Source of the DNA: Pisaster brevispinus
Lineage: Eukaryota; Echinodermata; Asteroidea; Forcipulatida; Asteriidae
DNA length: 64,000 bases
NCBI GenBank assembly: GCA_023634235.1
Contig: JAMKCF010000001.1
Span: 14,456,258 to 14,520,257, forward strand
Reading direction: 5' to 3'
The number at the start of each line of letters is the position of its first letter. Position 1 is the first letter of the stretch. A program made the position numbers and the translations under genes. The notes under the pieces were generated by a model. That model was given only the letters and a program-made list of their open reading frames with translations. It made no database searches and was not told the DNA's origin. Shown in pieces: positions 45,759-56,545 of the stretch.

Positions 45759-46090
45759 CTTCTTATTGCCAAGTATTTTGTGCTTTTATTGCCAAGTAAT
45801 TTATGCTTCTTATTGCCAAGTAATTTACGCTTCTTATGCTCTTCATACATATCATTGCTGTCCCTGATAGCTTGCACATCTGCAAGTTTCTCAGGGACGT
45901 CCTCAAGCATAGACACTTGAGTCATGTTAGAGTGAAAGACAGCAGAATTCACAGAAGAAACAGTAAAATCAGAAAAGAACACACATCTGTCAGAGGAAAC
46001 CACAGCTCGTCTATTCCGCTTCCTCTCCCCAGTCAGTGTCAGGAACCGCATAGCACCCTTCTCCCTCTTAGCGACTTGATACTTCGGCAT
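45755..46090 (-). CDS. Helentron N-terminal exon
   Basis: The Met at 46090-46088 begins PKYQVAKREKGAMRFLTLTG. It is preceded by ttttgttttcag and GACAAA, so a 3' splice site lies just upstream. The exon encodes a basic head, a Ser/Val-rich middle, and KKRKLLGNKKHKLLGNKST, where LLGNKK is repeated. It connects by a short frame change to the Ser/His repeat segment. It is the first exon that I can place for the Helentron. Confidence 0.5.
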   Translation of the reverse strand: MPKYQVAKREKGAMRFLTLTGERKRNRRAVVSSDRCVFFSDFTVSSVNSAVFHSNMTQVSMLEDVPEKLADVQAIRDSNDMYEEHKKRKLLGNKKHKLLGNKSTKYLAIRR

Positions 46091-46204
46091 TTTGTCCTGA
46101 AAACAAAATATAACAAATAACATAAGGTACTGATTATTTGTCCATGACCACTCTTTTATTTGCTAATTCTAATTGTGCCGTAAAACACTCTGATTTGACG
46201 TAAC

Positions 46205-48128
46205 GATCAGACCGCTTGTGCCTTGGTATACGGAGGAGGTTCGAGAGGCAAAACGAGCGAAACGACGTCTTGAGCGTCTCATGGTCAAATCTGGACTTGA
46301 AATCCACAGACAGCTATACCGAGATCAATGTGCCGTCTATAATAACACAATTCTCTCGTCAAAATCTCAATATCTCCAGTCTGAAATTGCCCAATCTGAT
46401 AATAAGCAGCTTTTCAGACTTGTCAACAAGCTCACCTCCCCATCATCATCACCGACTTTACCTGAACACCAATCAGAACACCGGATGACAGAGACATGCC
46501 TGTTCCAGAAGCTATAACGAGTAGCTTTACACACTTCCAACCTACCTCAGAGGATGCTGTCAGAAAAGTTGTTGTAGATAGCCCATCAAAATCATCCTCA
46601 TTGGACCCCGTTCCAACCTGGATAGTCAAACTTTGCTTGGATGAACTTCTTCCATATATCACTCAGATAATCAACCAGTCGCTAATGTCAGGCGTTTTTC
46701 CAACGGCATACAAAACATCCCACGTTGTTCCACTGCTCAAGAAACCCAACCTCTAAAACTATCGACCAATTGCTAATCTGATGTTCATTGCAAAAGTTCT
46801 TGAAAAAATTGCATCTGCTCAACTTCACACATATCTTCTGGACAATCACCTTTTCTCTGAGGCTCAATCAGCATATCGGAAGTTTCATTCTACTGAGACT
46901 GCCTTGACCAAAGTCATGAATGACATCCTTCTAGCAATTGACAAGGGTCTAGAAGCTGTTCTAATTTTACTGGATTTTTCTTCGGCTTTCGACACCATTG
47001 ACCACAACACCCTCACACAGCGCTTCAAGAGTTGCTATGGCATTGACGGCACTGCACTAGATTGGCTAGTGTCATATCTGGAGAATCGTGAGCAACGGAT
47101 TGTTGTCAATGGCGTTCTCTCCCAGGCCCACCCCCTTCCTCATGGTGTACCTCAGGGGTCGGTTATGGGACCTCTTGAATTCATACTCTATACCGGTCCT
47201 CTGAGTAAGGTCATCAGTGCTCATCGCGACATTCAACACGTTTTGTATGTTGACGACACACAACTCTACGTCATTCTAAACCCAAAGGAGCATCACGAAG
47301 CTATCAATTCCTTGCAAGAGTGTATCAGTGATCTGCAATATTGGGCTTTGACCAACAAGCTCAAGTTCAACTCTACAAAGACAGAGCTCATACACATCAC
47401 CTCACAGTTCCGGAAATCAGACAATCTATCGGTAATGAGCATTGGTGGTGATGCTGTCACCGTCTCCGAGTCAGCTCGTGACCTTCGGGGTCATTCTTGA
47501 CAGCCACCTACAGTTGGATAAACAGATACACAATGTTTGCCGTGCAGCATCTTTCGGTATTTATAAGATCGGGAAACTCCGCAACTACCTTGACGTCAAC
47601 TCAACAGAGCGCCCCGTCCATGCTCTCACCATATCCCATCTTGACTATTGCAATAGTTTATTGTACGCCTTGCCAGCTAATTGCATCGCCCCACTTCAAC
47701 GTGTACAAAACACCGCGGCACGCATGGTCATGAGAGTAAAGCGTTATGAACATATTACACCGGTTCTTCGTTCTCTACACTGGCTGCCTATTCTCAAGCG
47801 GATTCAGTTCAAAGTTCTTCTCCTTGTTTACAAAGCAATACATGGCCTCGCACCCGCATACATCAATAGTCTTCATCCATGAGCCTTCGATCAACATCCA
47901 ACATCCATCTTAAACTTTCCAAGGGTCCACGCACGAATACCCGCTATGGTCAGAGAGCATTCTCAGTAGCTGCACCAACTTGCTGGAACAAGCTCCCTCT
48001 ACACATCCGTGACTCATCCTCAATCAGCTCATTCAAGACTCAGTTAAAAACACATCTTTTCAGACAATGTTAAAGCGCTTTGAAACGCCCGTGTAAAGCG
48101 CTATACAAATGTTTTTATTATTATTATG
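46205..48128 (+). pseudogene. 5'-truncated CR1/L2-like LINE with microsatellite tail
   Basis: The element begins inside the ORF: PWYTEEVREAKRAKRRLERL (46218) is the segment between endonuclease and RT. RT motifs follow: LEAVLILLDFSSAFDTIDH (motif A), GVPQGSVMGP (motif B) and YVDDTQLY (motif C). The tail has SLHWLPILKRIQFKVLLLVY then KAIHGLAPAYINS, and ends WNKLPLHIRDSSS...LKTHLF. Lesions: a frame change near 46500, an in-frame TAA at 46754-46756, a frame change near 47480 and a stop near 47880. The 3' end reads aaagcgctatacaaatg followed by ttattattattatg, a microsatellite tail as in L2-type LINEs. No endonuclease domain remains. Confidence 0.88.
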
Positions 48129-48129
48129 G

Positions 48130-50305
48130 GTTCAGCAAAATTTATCAGCGTTCAGTATGTTTCATGCAGTTTGTATCCTGTCATGACTTTCACTACATGA
48201 CACAAATTAAATATTCAAAAACACACAGACTGTTCAACATTAAGGTTGAACAAAACTATAGTACCTTTCAATTATCTAACCCAGTTGCAATATTAGCCAC
48301 AGCATGTAAAACTTTTATGTTCAGCAATCAATATATTAGCCACATAAACCAGCCCACATTATAATATTCATTGGTCACACGATACACTTCTTTAATTTCT
48401 CCAAGTGTTTATAGCAAGTGTTACCAGTAATACATTCCATATACAGAACCAATTGTATATTAACTTTACTGTTTGCAAGTCTCATGACTTGTATTGTAGC
48501 GTTGTCCATGTTATCATTGAATCCTTCTAATAAGTAGGGAAAAAGACCACCTGGTTAAGCACGCTTTCAATGTAGTGTGTTGAACTTTCACTACAGCCCA
48601 AATATACTTATTGAGATGTAATGACATAAATATGCTTGACCAAAGTATTTCCGACGTAAAATTGCATTGCCAACAAAATTATGTTTCTGTTCTGTTTCTT
48701 ATTTTAAAGGGGGCATTTCAAAACCCTAACTTTCATTCATATTGCTAATTAAATATCAAATAAGACTATCTGAGCAAAGTGTATGCAACAACACTGCGCA
48801 CCAATGACGTCAAAACACCCGGGTGTCAGACATACTTTACACAACACCTTTATGCACATGCATCATTACATCACCTGCCTGACCATAGTATGGAATGCAT
48901 GCATGTAATCATACTACACAAACATGCAACATGTGCGCGTAGGTCGTTGAAATAACACATTGTTTGAATTTTGCATTATTCGCATACCTTGTTTCTATAA
49001 TTATTTAGCCTAAGTCAAAGTGCTATCCATGACATGACTGTCCCTTTACAAATTCTAGCCGGTTTCACACACCCTTTTGATACAAATATCATCCAGCATT
49101 AACCTTACAATGCCCTACGCTCAGACGCTTAGGCTACAACCAATACTAATGACTAATCCAGAAGTTCAAAAAGAGAATTGACGTAATGATTCTCCAACCA
49201 TGCAAACATCAAGATTAGTAGTAATACTAAATACTAATATGCATGCCATCTTTTATTTATGATCGTATTTACATGTATACTGTAAATATAGGCCTACCAG
49301 AGCCCACTTAACTTGCTGTGTAGTAGTAAGTACTACTAACTAGTAAGTCATAAGTGTATTTTTTTTAAATTTATAATTATAATTATAATTATAATTATAA
49401 CGTTGTGATGATGCATACCACCACATTATACCCATGATGACTAACATTAGTGACTGGGTTCTGTGACTGATTATACCGAACTGATACTGTGATGGACTCA
49501 CGGTAGTGATACTAACGTCAAAATAATAACTACTTTACACTAACGTTTAGTGTTAACACTGGGCACTGGCATGCATGACTAGTCATACTAGTACTAGTAG
49601 TTTAGTACTACTGATCATAACACAACACTTGAAAGTTCAAACTTTTCCGTACAAATAACAACCTTTTGTCTATTTCATCTTTCTATCACACAAACAATAC
49701 TTATGCACAGCGATTTGAAAGAAATGATATGCAATTTTCCTAAAGATATAACACAATATATTCAACTAAAAACTGTTTTTTCAACTCGCAAATTCCTCAG
49801 ACCTACTCACTTGTCGTGTCTGTCATGTAAACTGGATACTGCCCTGATGGATAGTTCCCCATCCAATCATATCTAGCAAAATCAACTGTTGAAGACTGGA
49901 TTTACGACCTCTCACAGGTGAAACAGATATACCGTCCTCTGTTGATAGTTTAAGTCTGTCATAATGGCCTATTAATAACACATGTTATAAAAAAATGTTT
50001 CAGAAAGTGTTTTAACCAAAGGACATGTCACACCAGACAATTTTCAGGCAACCAGTTGCTGGCAATCTTAACGAAAGAAATATTCACTTTTAATTGTTAC
50101 ATTAATTTACTTGGGGAAAGCAAGACATTTTTGAAAAAACGTAGTTAATGCTAGTGTGTTCCCTTTTCCTACGTTCTAAAAAAATTGCCGTGTGACAACG
50201 CCTTAAGCAAGGGTAATTACTGCTTTCTAACCCGTGGTAAGCACACGAGTGACGTAACAATACACATCCACAGTGAACGTGCGTGCGCGCCGCCAAATTT
50301 TCTGC
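48130..50305. other. gene-free stretch
   Basis: AT-rich DNA. A run of TTATAA/AATTAT repeats lies near 49370-49400, and palindromic tagtagtaagtactactaac text at about 49321. No exon is supported. Confidence 0.4.
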
Positions 50306-50311
50306 TATCTT

Positions 50312-50509
50312 CAGGGCCCAATTTTATAAAGCTGTTTAGCAGCAAATGCTGCTTATCAAATTCTGTTGCATAAGCAAAAACTGAGTGTGGCACCAGTGCA
50401 GCAATGTAAACTTTATGGAGTATTGGCTGGTAACCCGTTTCTGCTAAGCACTATTCTTATGTGCTAAGCAGGTTTTGGTGCTTACAGGCTTTATGAAAAT
50501 AAGCCGAGA
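50312..50509. mobile_element. short MITE with ggcccaatttcataaagc-type termini
   Basis: The left end is gggcccaattttataaagct; near the right end gctttatgaaaataagcc is its imperfect reverse complement. Inside are repeated phrases ctgcttatcaaattctg and tgctaagca. Such about 200-bp elements are common in marine invertebrate genomes. The Ty3/gypsy element has inserted about 100 bp beyond it. Confidence 0.6.
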
Positions 50510-50606
50510 ATAAAATTTGTAAGCGCACATTTGTAAGCAGAGCCATGCAATATGTCTACAGTACTCATACTGTGTACTCGCACACATCAGGGAACCTCAT
50601 CGCTTT

Positions 50607-52188
50607 TGTAACCAGGAAAATTGGCACACTTTGGAAAAGTAATTAAATGAAGGAGAAAAGCAAAACTACCTATTTGGGGACTCGCTTGCCAAAAATCAAA
50701 AGGAACCTAGATTATAGTGGTAAAGGCGCAGATTTTTCTTTATAAAATAAATAACTTAGACAGAGAGATGTTTTAGGTTTCCAGTGCAAAAAATAAAGAA
50801 ATCAAACTATTTCTATTTATTTCTACTTCTCAAAACTGCCAAAAAAGAATGAATCTCCTGTAATGACAATGATTTACCAAAAGTTACCCGCCGAAATATA
50901 ACTCTGAAAGTTCGTTTAGTATAAAAAAACAAGTTTCCAAAAAAAGAAAGAGTTGCTAAAATTTCAAGTAAAAAAACCTGAAAACCAACACAGCACTAAT
51001 AGTGAATTACTCTCAAGTACAATAAGACATTAACCTGTAAATACAAAGAAAAATACAAAAGAAAAAATGATTAAAGATACATACAAAAGAATAAATGATT
51101 AAGGAAATATGCAGAAAGTAATACATGTATGTGGACCAAACTATGCCAGTGAACCACTTGTAAGACAACTCTATGCTCCCAGAACTTCAAAAATCTAAAT
51201 AACAAAAGAACTGGCCAGAGGAAGCAGGGGATTAAGTAATTTACACCAGCCATAAACTTGGAGAAGCTACACAACCCTATGAGTCTCATTAGCTTATGCA
51301 AATCCTTAAATACACATCTTGAGCACAATGAGTTACAGTGGCATGGCATGGTCAAAGAACTCACAGTCTCAAGAAAAATGGCCGAAATACATTATATACG
51401 AACTTGAATACAAAAATGGAATAAGAAAAGCTACAATATAGAATAAACCTAGAAAAATAAGGCATGGCTACATATATAAGCAATCAAACTTAACAGGCAA
51501 GTAAGACAGTGATGGAAACTAACGCATAAGGCTCAGGGAAAAGTTTGGTCACGGCACAAAAGTAAAGTGTCTCCAAACTAAAACAAGAAAAATAGTATAA
51601 AGAAAATGATAAAAGTAATCATGAATGTCCCAGTAAAACAGGCCTTAAACAAAAACATTACAATACCAGCGACTATATCAGTTTTCCATAGTATTAAAAC
51701 TTCCAACAATAACTCAAAGAAAGTCTGAACAAAACTCAACTAATACTTTCTTTGGAGATCAACCAAAAACAAATACATGTACATAGTTTCCCTACTAACT
51801 TAGAAAGTTTGATACCAAGACTACAGTACATGCATCTCCTGGATAAAATATCCAACTTAGCAAGAGATAAATACAGAACTTTCCATTGGAAGAAAAACTC
51901 ACCAAGAATTGTTGAGCGGTAGGGAAGGAGAAAGCAGCTGCCCAGTATGCATGTCTTTATTGCTTGCTGCTCACCTGCTCACTGACCAGCTAAAAACACA
52001 TGGTCAGAGCCAGGACAAAAGAAAAGGTCTGGTGCACATTTCCACATAGGCAAAGTATACCCTAAAAAGGCAGGGAGCTATACAAGGGGAACCACTCCTA
52101 AATAAATACTGGACCTCTGAGGGGAACCACCTTATAAAATCAAATGGAAATATAAAAAAAACATAAAGTAGATTTCCACTCCTCTACA
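50607..52188 (-). repeat. Ty3/gypsy 3' long terminal repeat
   Basis: 1582 bp, matching the 5' LTR almost completely. The sequence just inside it on the coding strand (GTATGGGCGAG, ending at 52189) is purine-rich and may be the polypurine tract priming plus-strand synthesis. Confidence 0.95.
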
Positions 52189-52271
52189 CTCGCCCATACT
52201 TTAAAACATTGTTGTCCTCAACAATCATGAAAAAACTAAAGGAACATACATCTAAGGAGCATGCATCCGTA

Positions 52272-55200
52272 TTACCAATCGTCATTGCGGTATCTTACTG
52301 GTGGGCGGATGGTCCTCCGTGGTCTGGTGGTTTCCAACCGGTTGTCATCAGAACTGGAGTTGGCCTCTTCAGTAGAGCTGTAATCGGCTTCGTCGTTAGA
52401 CATTGATGAATCAGAGTTCAATGAGGACAGTTCTGTGTCACTAATGTATGCTGGAGGAGGAATCACATTAACCAAATCAGGATGCTGAACAGGTAAGTCG
52501 TCCCGGAACTCATAGGGAGGCTCAATGGTGACATCAATACCAGGGGAGGATTTAGCGGCCTGGCCAGCACTGGGTATCTCCTCTTCAAATGGAACTTCAA
52601 AGGGGCAAAGTGAAATCATGTTGCGGTGGACTGTCCTGAGTTTTCCTGATACTTGTTGCTTTACAGTGTACACTGGAATACCATCAAGCTTCCTAACAAC
52701 CAAGTATGGAGTTTCTTCCCATCGGTCCTTCAGCTTGCACTTTCCTCTCTGTGTCAGATTAAGCACAAGCACTCGATCTCCTGGCAGAAGTTCATGGTCC
52801 TTGATGTTCTTGTTGTATGCACCAGTCTGTTTTAGCCGTGCCTTATCTGCATTTGTCATCGTTGCGCTAAACGCCTCGGTCATTTGTCCATGTAGCGTTT
52901 TGACATAAGAGCCGAAGTCTTGATGAGAACATTGAGTGTCCTTCCTCTGGGCAGGGAACAGCATGTCCACTGGCAGTTTGGGTTCCCTCATGAACATCAG
53001 TAAGAAGGGTGAGAAGCCTGTGGATTCATGTGTAGTACAGTTGTAAGCATGAGTTAGTGCTTCGACGTGGGACGCCCAGTTTGCTTTCTTCATCGGGTCG
53101 AGTGTTCCTAACATGGACAGAAGGGTACGATTAAATCGCTCGGTCATACCATTGCCTTGGGGATGGTAAGGTGTTGTCTTACTCTTAGACATCCCCATGA
53201 TTAAACAGAGCTGGTGAATCACCTCTGACTCGAAACATTTCCCTTGATCCGAATGAAGACGTTCAGGGATCCCGTAGTTTGAGATGTATTTCTCCCACAA
53301 AACTCGTGCCACCGTGGTCGCCTTCTGGTCTCTCGTGGGATATGCTTTGGCATATCGAGTGAAGTGGTCCGTCACGACGAGTAACTGCTCATATCCCCCA
53401 GCAGACCTTTCAAGACTCAAGAAATCCACGCAGACCAGTTCTCCTGGACGACTCGTTTGGATGCTGTGTAGGCAAGCACTTCGTCTATCTGCTGGACGTT
53501 TGCGCAGAGTACACCGCTCACAGGTTTCTATGTAGGACTTGACATCAGAGTAGACACCTGGCCAGTAGAACCGCTTTCTCACTAACTGGAAAGTCTTCTG
53601 GAAACCAAGATGTCCCATCTCATCATGGAGGCTCTTCAGGACAAGCTTATGCACTGAAGGAGGCAGGACTGGAACGTATCTCATGTTGCTGCCCTTCTCT
53701 TTGCTAAAGACCAGAAGACCGTGTTTCACCTGAAGGTAGTCCCAGGATCGCAGTAATCTTTGAACGCCCTTTGGCTCACACTGGGCTCGTCGTCTGCTCA
53801 ACCTGCAATGTCGATTGACCTTAAGATGTAGTACCCTACTGATCGTTTCATCTTCCCGTTGAATATCCATAAGTTTGTCGCCACCATCCAAGCAACTGGT
53901 TCCATACACATCCGAGGCAGGACTGTTGAGCCCAGCGGTCTCAACAGATTGCGGGGATACCAGTTCATCGATGTCGGATTGCCCTAGGCTGCCAGTCTCT
54001 GTAGATGCATCCTGGGTTGAAGGAGAGGCTTGCATGTGAATCTCTGCTTGTTCTGCGGGCATCTGTCTCTCAACCGAGCCGTTCTCAGTTGCATCTAAAA
54101 TTTTGATTACTTCCTGCCTAGTAATCCTGGACAGAGCGTCAGCATTAGCGTTGTTCTTCCCTGGACGGTAGAGTATGTCTAACTCAAAAAGTGACAAGTC
54201 GTTAACCCAGCGTTGGCTATGGGCATCTAATTTGGCACTCTTCAAAACATAGGTCATGGGGTTGTTGTCAGTGACTGCGGTGACTTTATGCCCATACAGG
54301 TAGTCTCTGAACTTGGTGGTCAAAGCCCAGTGTAGCGCTCTGAACTCTAACTTGTGGGCGGGATACTTCTTCTCGGCTGAAGAGAGAGTTCTGCTTGCAT
54401 ATGCCACGACGCGCTCACGGCCGTCCTGTTGTTGGGTAAGCACTGCTCCAAGACCATCAAGAGATGCATCTGTCTGTACCACGAAGGGAAGATTATAATC
54501 CGCGTAGGCTAAGATGGGAGCTGAGGTCAACTTCGAAATCAACGTCTGAAACGCAATGCCACAGCCATCAGTCCAGACGAAAGGTGGGTCTCGGCTGCCA
54601 CGTTTTCCCCCAATGAGGCTGAAGAGAGGACTTGCTATCTTTGCATAGCCTTGGATAAACTTCCGATAGTAGCCCGTCAACCCAAGAAAACTTCTGACGT
54701 CCTTCTTTGATTTTGGGATTGGCCAATTTTGCACAGCTGCTATCTTCTCGGGATTCGTGGCGATACCTTCCGCCGAGACAATGTGGCCTAGGTATTGTAC
54801 ACTGCTCTTCAAGAAGTGACACTTAGAGGGTTTAAGCTTGAGGTTATGTTGTCGCAAGCGATCAAACACTTGGCCCAGACGAGTGATGTGCTCTTCAATG
54901 GTAGAACTATAAATGATGACATCATCCAGGTAGAGTAAGACACTGTCGAAGTTCATGCCACTGAAAACAGTTGCCATCAAGCGTTGAAATGTTGCAGGAG
55001 CATTAACCAGACCGAATGGCATCCTCACAAACTCATACAGACCCATCGGGGTGGTAAACGCTGTCTTTGCCTGGTCTTTCTTAGCGACGCCAACTTGGAG
55101 ATAGCCGGAGGTCAGGTCCAAACAGGAAAAAAACTTCGCTTTTCCCAAAGCATCCAATGCCTCCTCAATCCTGGGTAAAGGATAAGCATCTCGCGTCGTT

Positions 55201-55739
55201 CTGGAATTCAACTTCCGATAATCAACACATAGTCGAATGCTCCCATCCTTCTTCCGAACGATAACTACTGGTGAAGCGAATGAGCTTTGGCTGGGTTTGA
55301 TGACATGGGCTTTCTCAAGATCTACGATGTGCTCCCTGACTTCTTGGAACTCAGCTGGTGCAATTCGTCTGTATGGCATACGAAAGGGGGTAGGATCACT
55401 CAGAGGGATCTCGTGTTCGGCGGTTTGGGTCATACCAATGTCGAGTGAGTCTTTGGAAAATACATCTGAATTTTTTTCCAGAAGATCCTCGATGGCTGTC
55501 TTTACAGAGGAGGGCAGACCTGTATCATCAAGGTCAACGTTCGGCATGGCACAAGTTTCTTCTCTGGAGGCGGTCTGCTCGAAAACTCCCATCTCAGAAG
55601 TTTCAGGGTTTGGATCAGGGCTAATGATCTGGACACATGAAAGCTTTGCTAGTATTGTGTTTCTCCTAACAGTTGCAGTCTGGTGAGAGAGATTGCACAA
55701 ACGAATTGGAGCTTTACCATCGTGAACCTGGACTAACAT
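52272..55739 (-). CDS. pol: Ty3/gypsy reverse transcriptase, RNase H and integrase
   Basis: A 1155-residue open frame without stops. RT: KDGSIRLCVDYRKLN, LDLTSGYLQVGVAKKDQAK and the catalytic YLDDVIIYSS (about 54935-54905). RNase H: QTDASLDGLGAVLTQQ (about 54475). Integrase: a His-His-Cys-Cys zinc domain (HDEMGHLGF...ETCERCTLRK) and the DDE core with VCVDFLS (about 53430), HSDQGKCFES (about 53255) and the Glu in GMTERFNRTLL (about 53140). The C-terminus is acidic, ending RRTIRPPVRYRNDDW, with no chromodomain that I recognise. The open frame extends upstream without a Met, overlapping the end of the protease frame; a -1 change is needed to join them. All catalytic residues are present. Confidence 0.92.
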   Translation of the reverse strand: MLVQVHDGKAPIRLCNLSHQTATVRRNTILAKLSCVQIISPDPNPETSEMGVFEQTASREETCAMPNVDLDDTGLPSSVKTAIEDLLEKNSDVFSKDSLDIGMTQTAEHEIPLSDPTPFRMPYRRIAPAEFQEVREHIVDLEKAHVIKPSQSSFASPVVIVRKKDGSIRLCVDYRKLNSRTTRDAYPLPRIEEALDALGKAKFFSCLDLTSGYLQVGVAKKDQAKTAFTTPMGLYEFVRMPFGLVNAPATFQRLMATVFSGMNFDSVLLYLDDVIIYSSTIEEHITRLGQVFDRLRQHNLKLKPSKCHFLKSSVQYLGHIVSAEGIATNPEKIAAVQNWPIPKSKKDVRSFLGLTGYYRKFIQGYAKIASPLFSLIGGKRGSRDPPFVWTDGCGIAFQTLISKLTSAPILAYADYNLPFVVQTDASLDGLGAVLTQQQDGRERVVAYASRTLSSAEKKYPAHKLEFRALHWALTTKFRDYLYGHKVTAVTDNNPMTYVLKSAKLDAHSQRWVNDLSLFELDILYRPGKNNANADALSRITRQEVIKILDATENGSVERQMPAEQAEIHMQASPSTQDASTETGSLGQSDIDELVSPQSVETAGLNSPASDVYGTSCLDGGDKLMDIQREDETISRVLHLKVNRHCRLSRRRAQCEPKGVQRLLRSWDYLQVKHGLLVFSKEKGSNMRYVPVLPPSVHKLVLKSLHDEMGHLGFQKTFQLVRKRFYWPGVYSDVKSYIETCERCTLRKRPADRRSACLHSIQTSRPGELVCVDFLSLERSAGGYEQLLVVTDHFTRYAKAYPTRDQKATTVARVLWEKYISNYGIPERLHSDQGKCFESEVIHQLCLIMGMSKSKTTPYHPQGNGMTERFNRTLLSMLGTLDPMKKANWASHVEALTHAYNCTTHESTGFSPFLLMFMREPKLPVDMLFPAQRKDTQCSHQDFGSYVKTLHGQMTEAFSATMTNADKARLKQTGAYNKNIKDHELLPGDRVLVLNLTQRGKCKLKDRWEETPYLVVRKLDGIPVYTVKQQVSGKLRTVHRNMISLCPFEVPFEEEIPSAGQAAKSSPGIDVTIEPPYEFRDDLPVQHPDLVNVIPPPAYISDTELSSLNSDSSMSNDEADYSSTEEANSSSDDNRLETTRPRRTIRPPVRYRNDDW

Positions 55740-55762
55740 TTGTCCAACAGCTAAGCTTTGGT

Positions 55763-56545
55763 TTATGTGCCTTCCAACAGTGCTGATATTGTCCGTCCTC
55801 TGGTTGATTTGGGTGCCTTGGCTATAATGACGACTTCAGATCCAGGTTGGACTTTGACGGGCCGTTTTCCTGCATAGCGCAAGCATCCGATTTCGCTGTT
55901 GGTACGAGCGACATCCACTCCATCAGTATTGATACACTGGAATGCGGAGTACCAGTTGGAGGATTTTTTAGCTTTGGACATGAACCCTCGTCCATATTTG
56001 TTGTGAAGACAGTCTCGTACTGCGCCAATAACATTAGTCCCAATGAGTAGTGGGGTAGAGCGCCGGAAATTCGTGTCAGGAACAACTAATGCGGGGACTT
56101 TCTTCACCACTTCACCAAGAACATCAATATTGAGGAGGATATACCCCCGATGAAGGACGTTTTGGCCTCCAGCTCCCTTGATGGTGATGTTCGTTTGCCT
56201 CAGAGTTTGTTGTCGTAGTTCAGGGTGAGCTTTGATGTACCCATCGGCTATGGTGGTCACCTGCGAACCAGTATCAAGTAGTGCTTGACAGTTTCTCCCA
56301 AAGACAACTACATTTGTTGTACTCACTGGTCCCACCAGTTTCCCATCTGAATCTGACTGGCATTCCGAACTTGACTGAAGTAAGATTGTCCCCGACTTCC
56401 TCCCGTATGTTTCGTTAGTAGGGCTCTCCTTCCTAGGTTCACCCGCCAATTGCCCAGCATTAGCAGGTAAACCTAGTTTAACGGACTCTGACTGGTTCTG
56501 GCTTGTTCCATCGGGGCTCTCCTTTGCTGGTTGGAATGTGGGCAC
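55763..56545 (-). CDS. pro: Ty3/gypsy aspartic protease region of Pol
   Basis: In the -1 frame relative to gag, overlapping its last 73 bases. The retropepsin active-site motif is ALLDTGSQVTTIAD (about 56290-56250), followed by ITIKGAGGQNVLHRGYI and LLIGTNVIGAVRD, where the second motif normally sits. The protease matures the Gag-Pol polyprotein. The frame stops at 55763 (TAA) and the next pol segment is in a different frame. The annotated first Met is probably not a real start; translation arrives by frameshift. Confidence 0.85.
   Translation of the reverse strand: MPTFQPAKESPDGTSQNQSESVKLGLPANAGQLAGEPRKESPTNETYGRKSGTILLQSSSECQSDSDGKLVGPVSTTNVVVFGRNCQALLDTGSQVTTIADGYIKAHPELRQQTLRQTNITIKGAGGQNVLHRGYILLNIDVLGEVVKKVPALVVPDTNFRRSTPLLIGTNVIGAVRDCLHNKYGRGFMSKAKKSSNWYSAFQCINTDGVDVARTNSEIGCLRYAGKRPVKVQPGSEVVIIAKAPKSTRGRTISALLEGT

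Noticed and set aside
45045..45920. 291-residue plus-strand frame rich in AFIIVLM
   Set aside because: Antisense of the Helentron Ser/His/Glu repeat; the 21- and 24-bp periods keep it open and it looks like no membrane protein family.
51071..51364. 97-residue minus-strand frame, repeated at 58410-58697
   Set aside because: It lies within both LTRs and exists twice only because the LTRs are duplicated; no motif or Kozak context supports coding.
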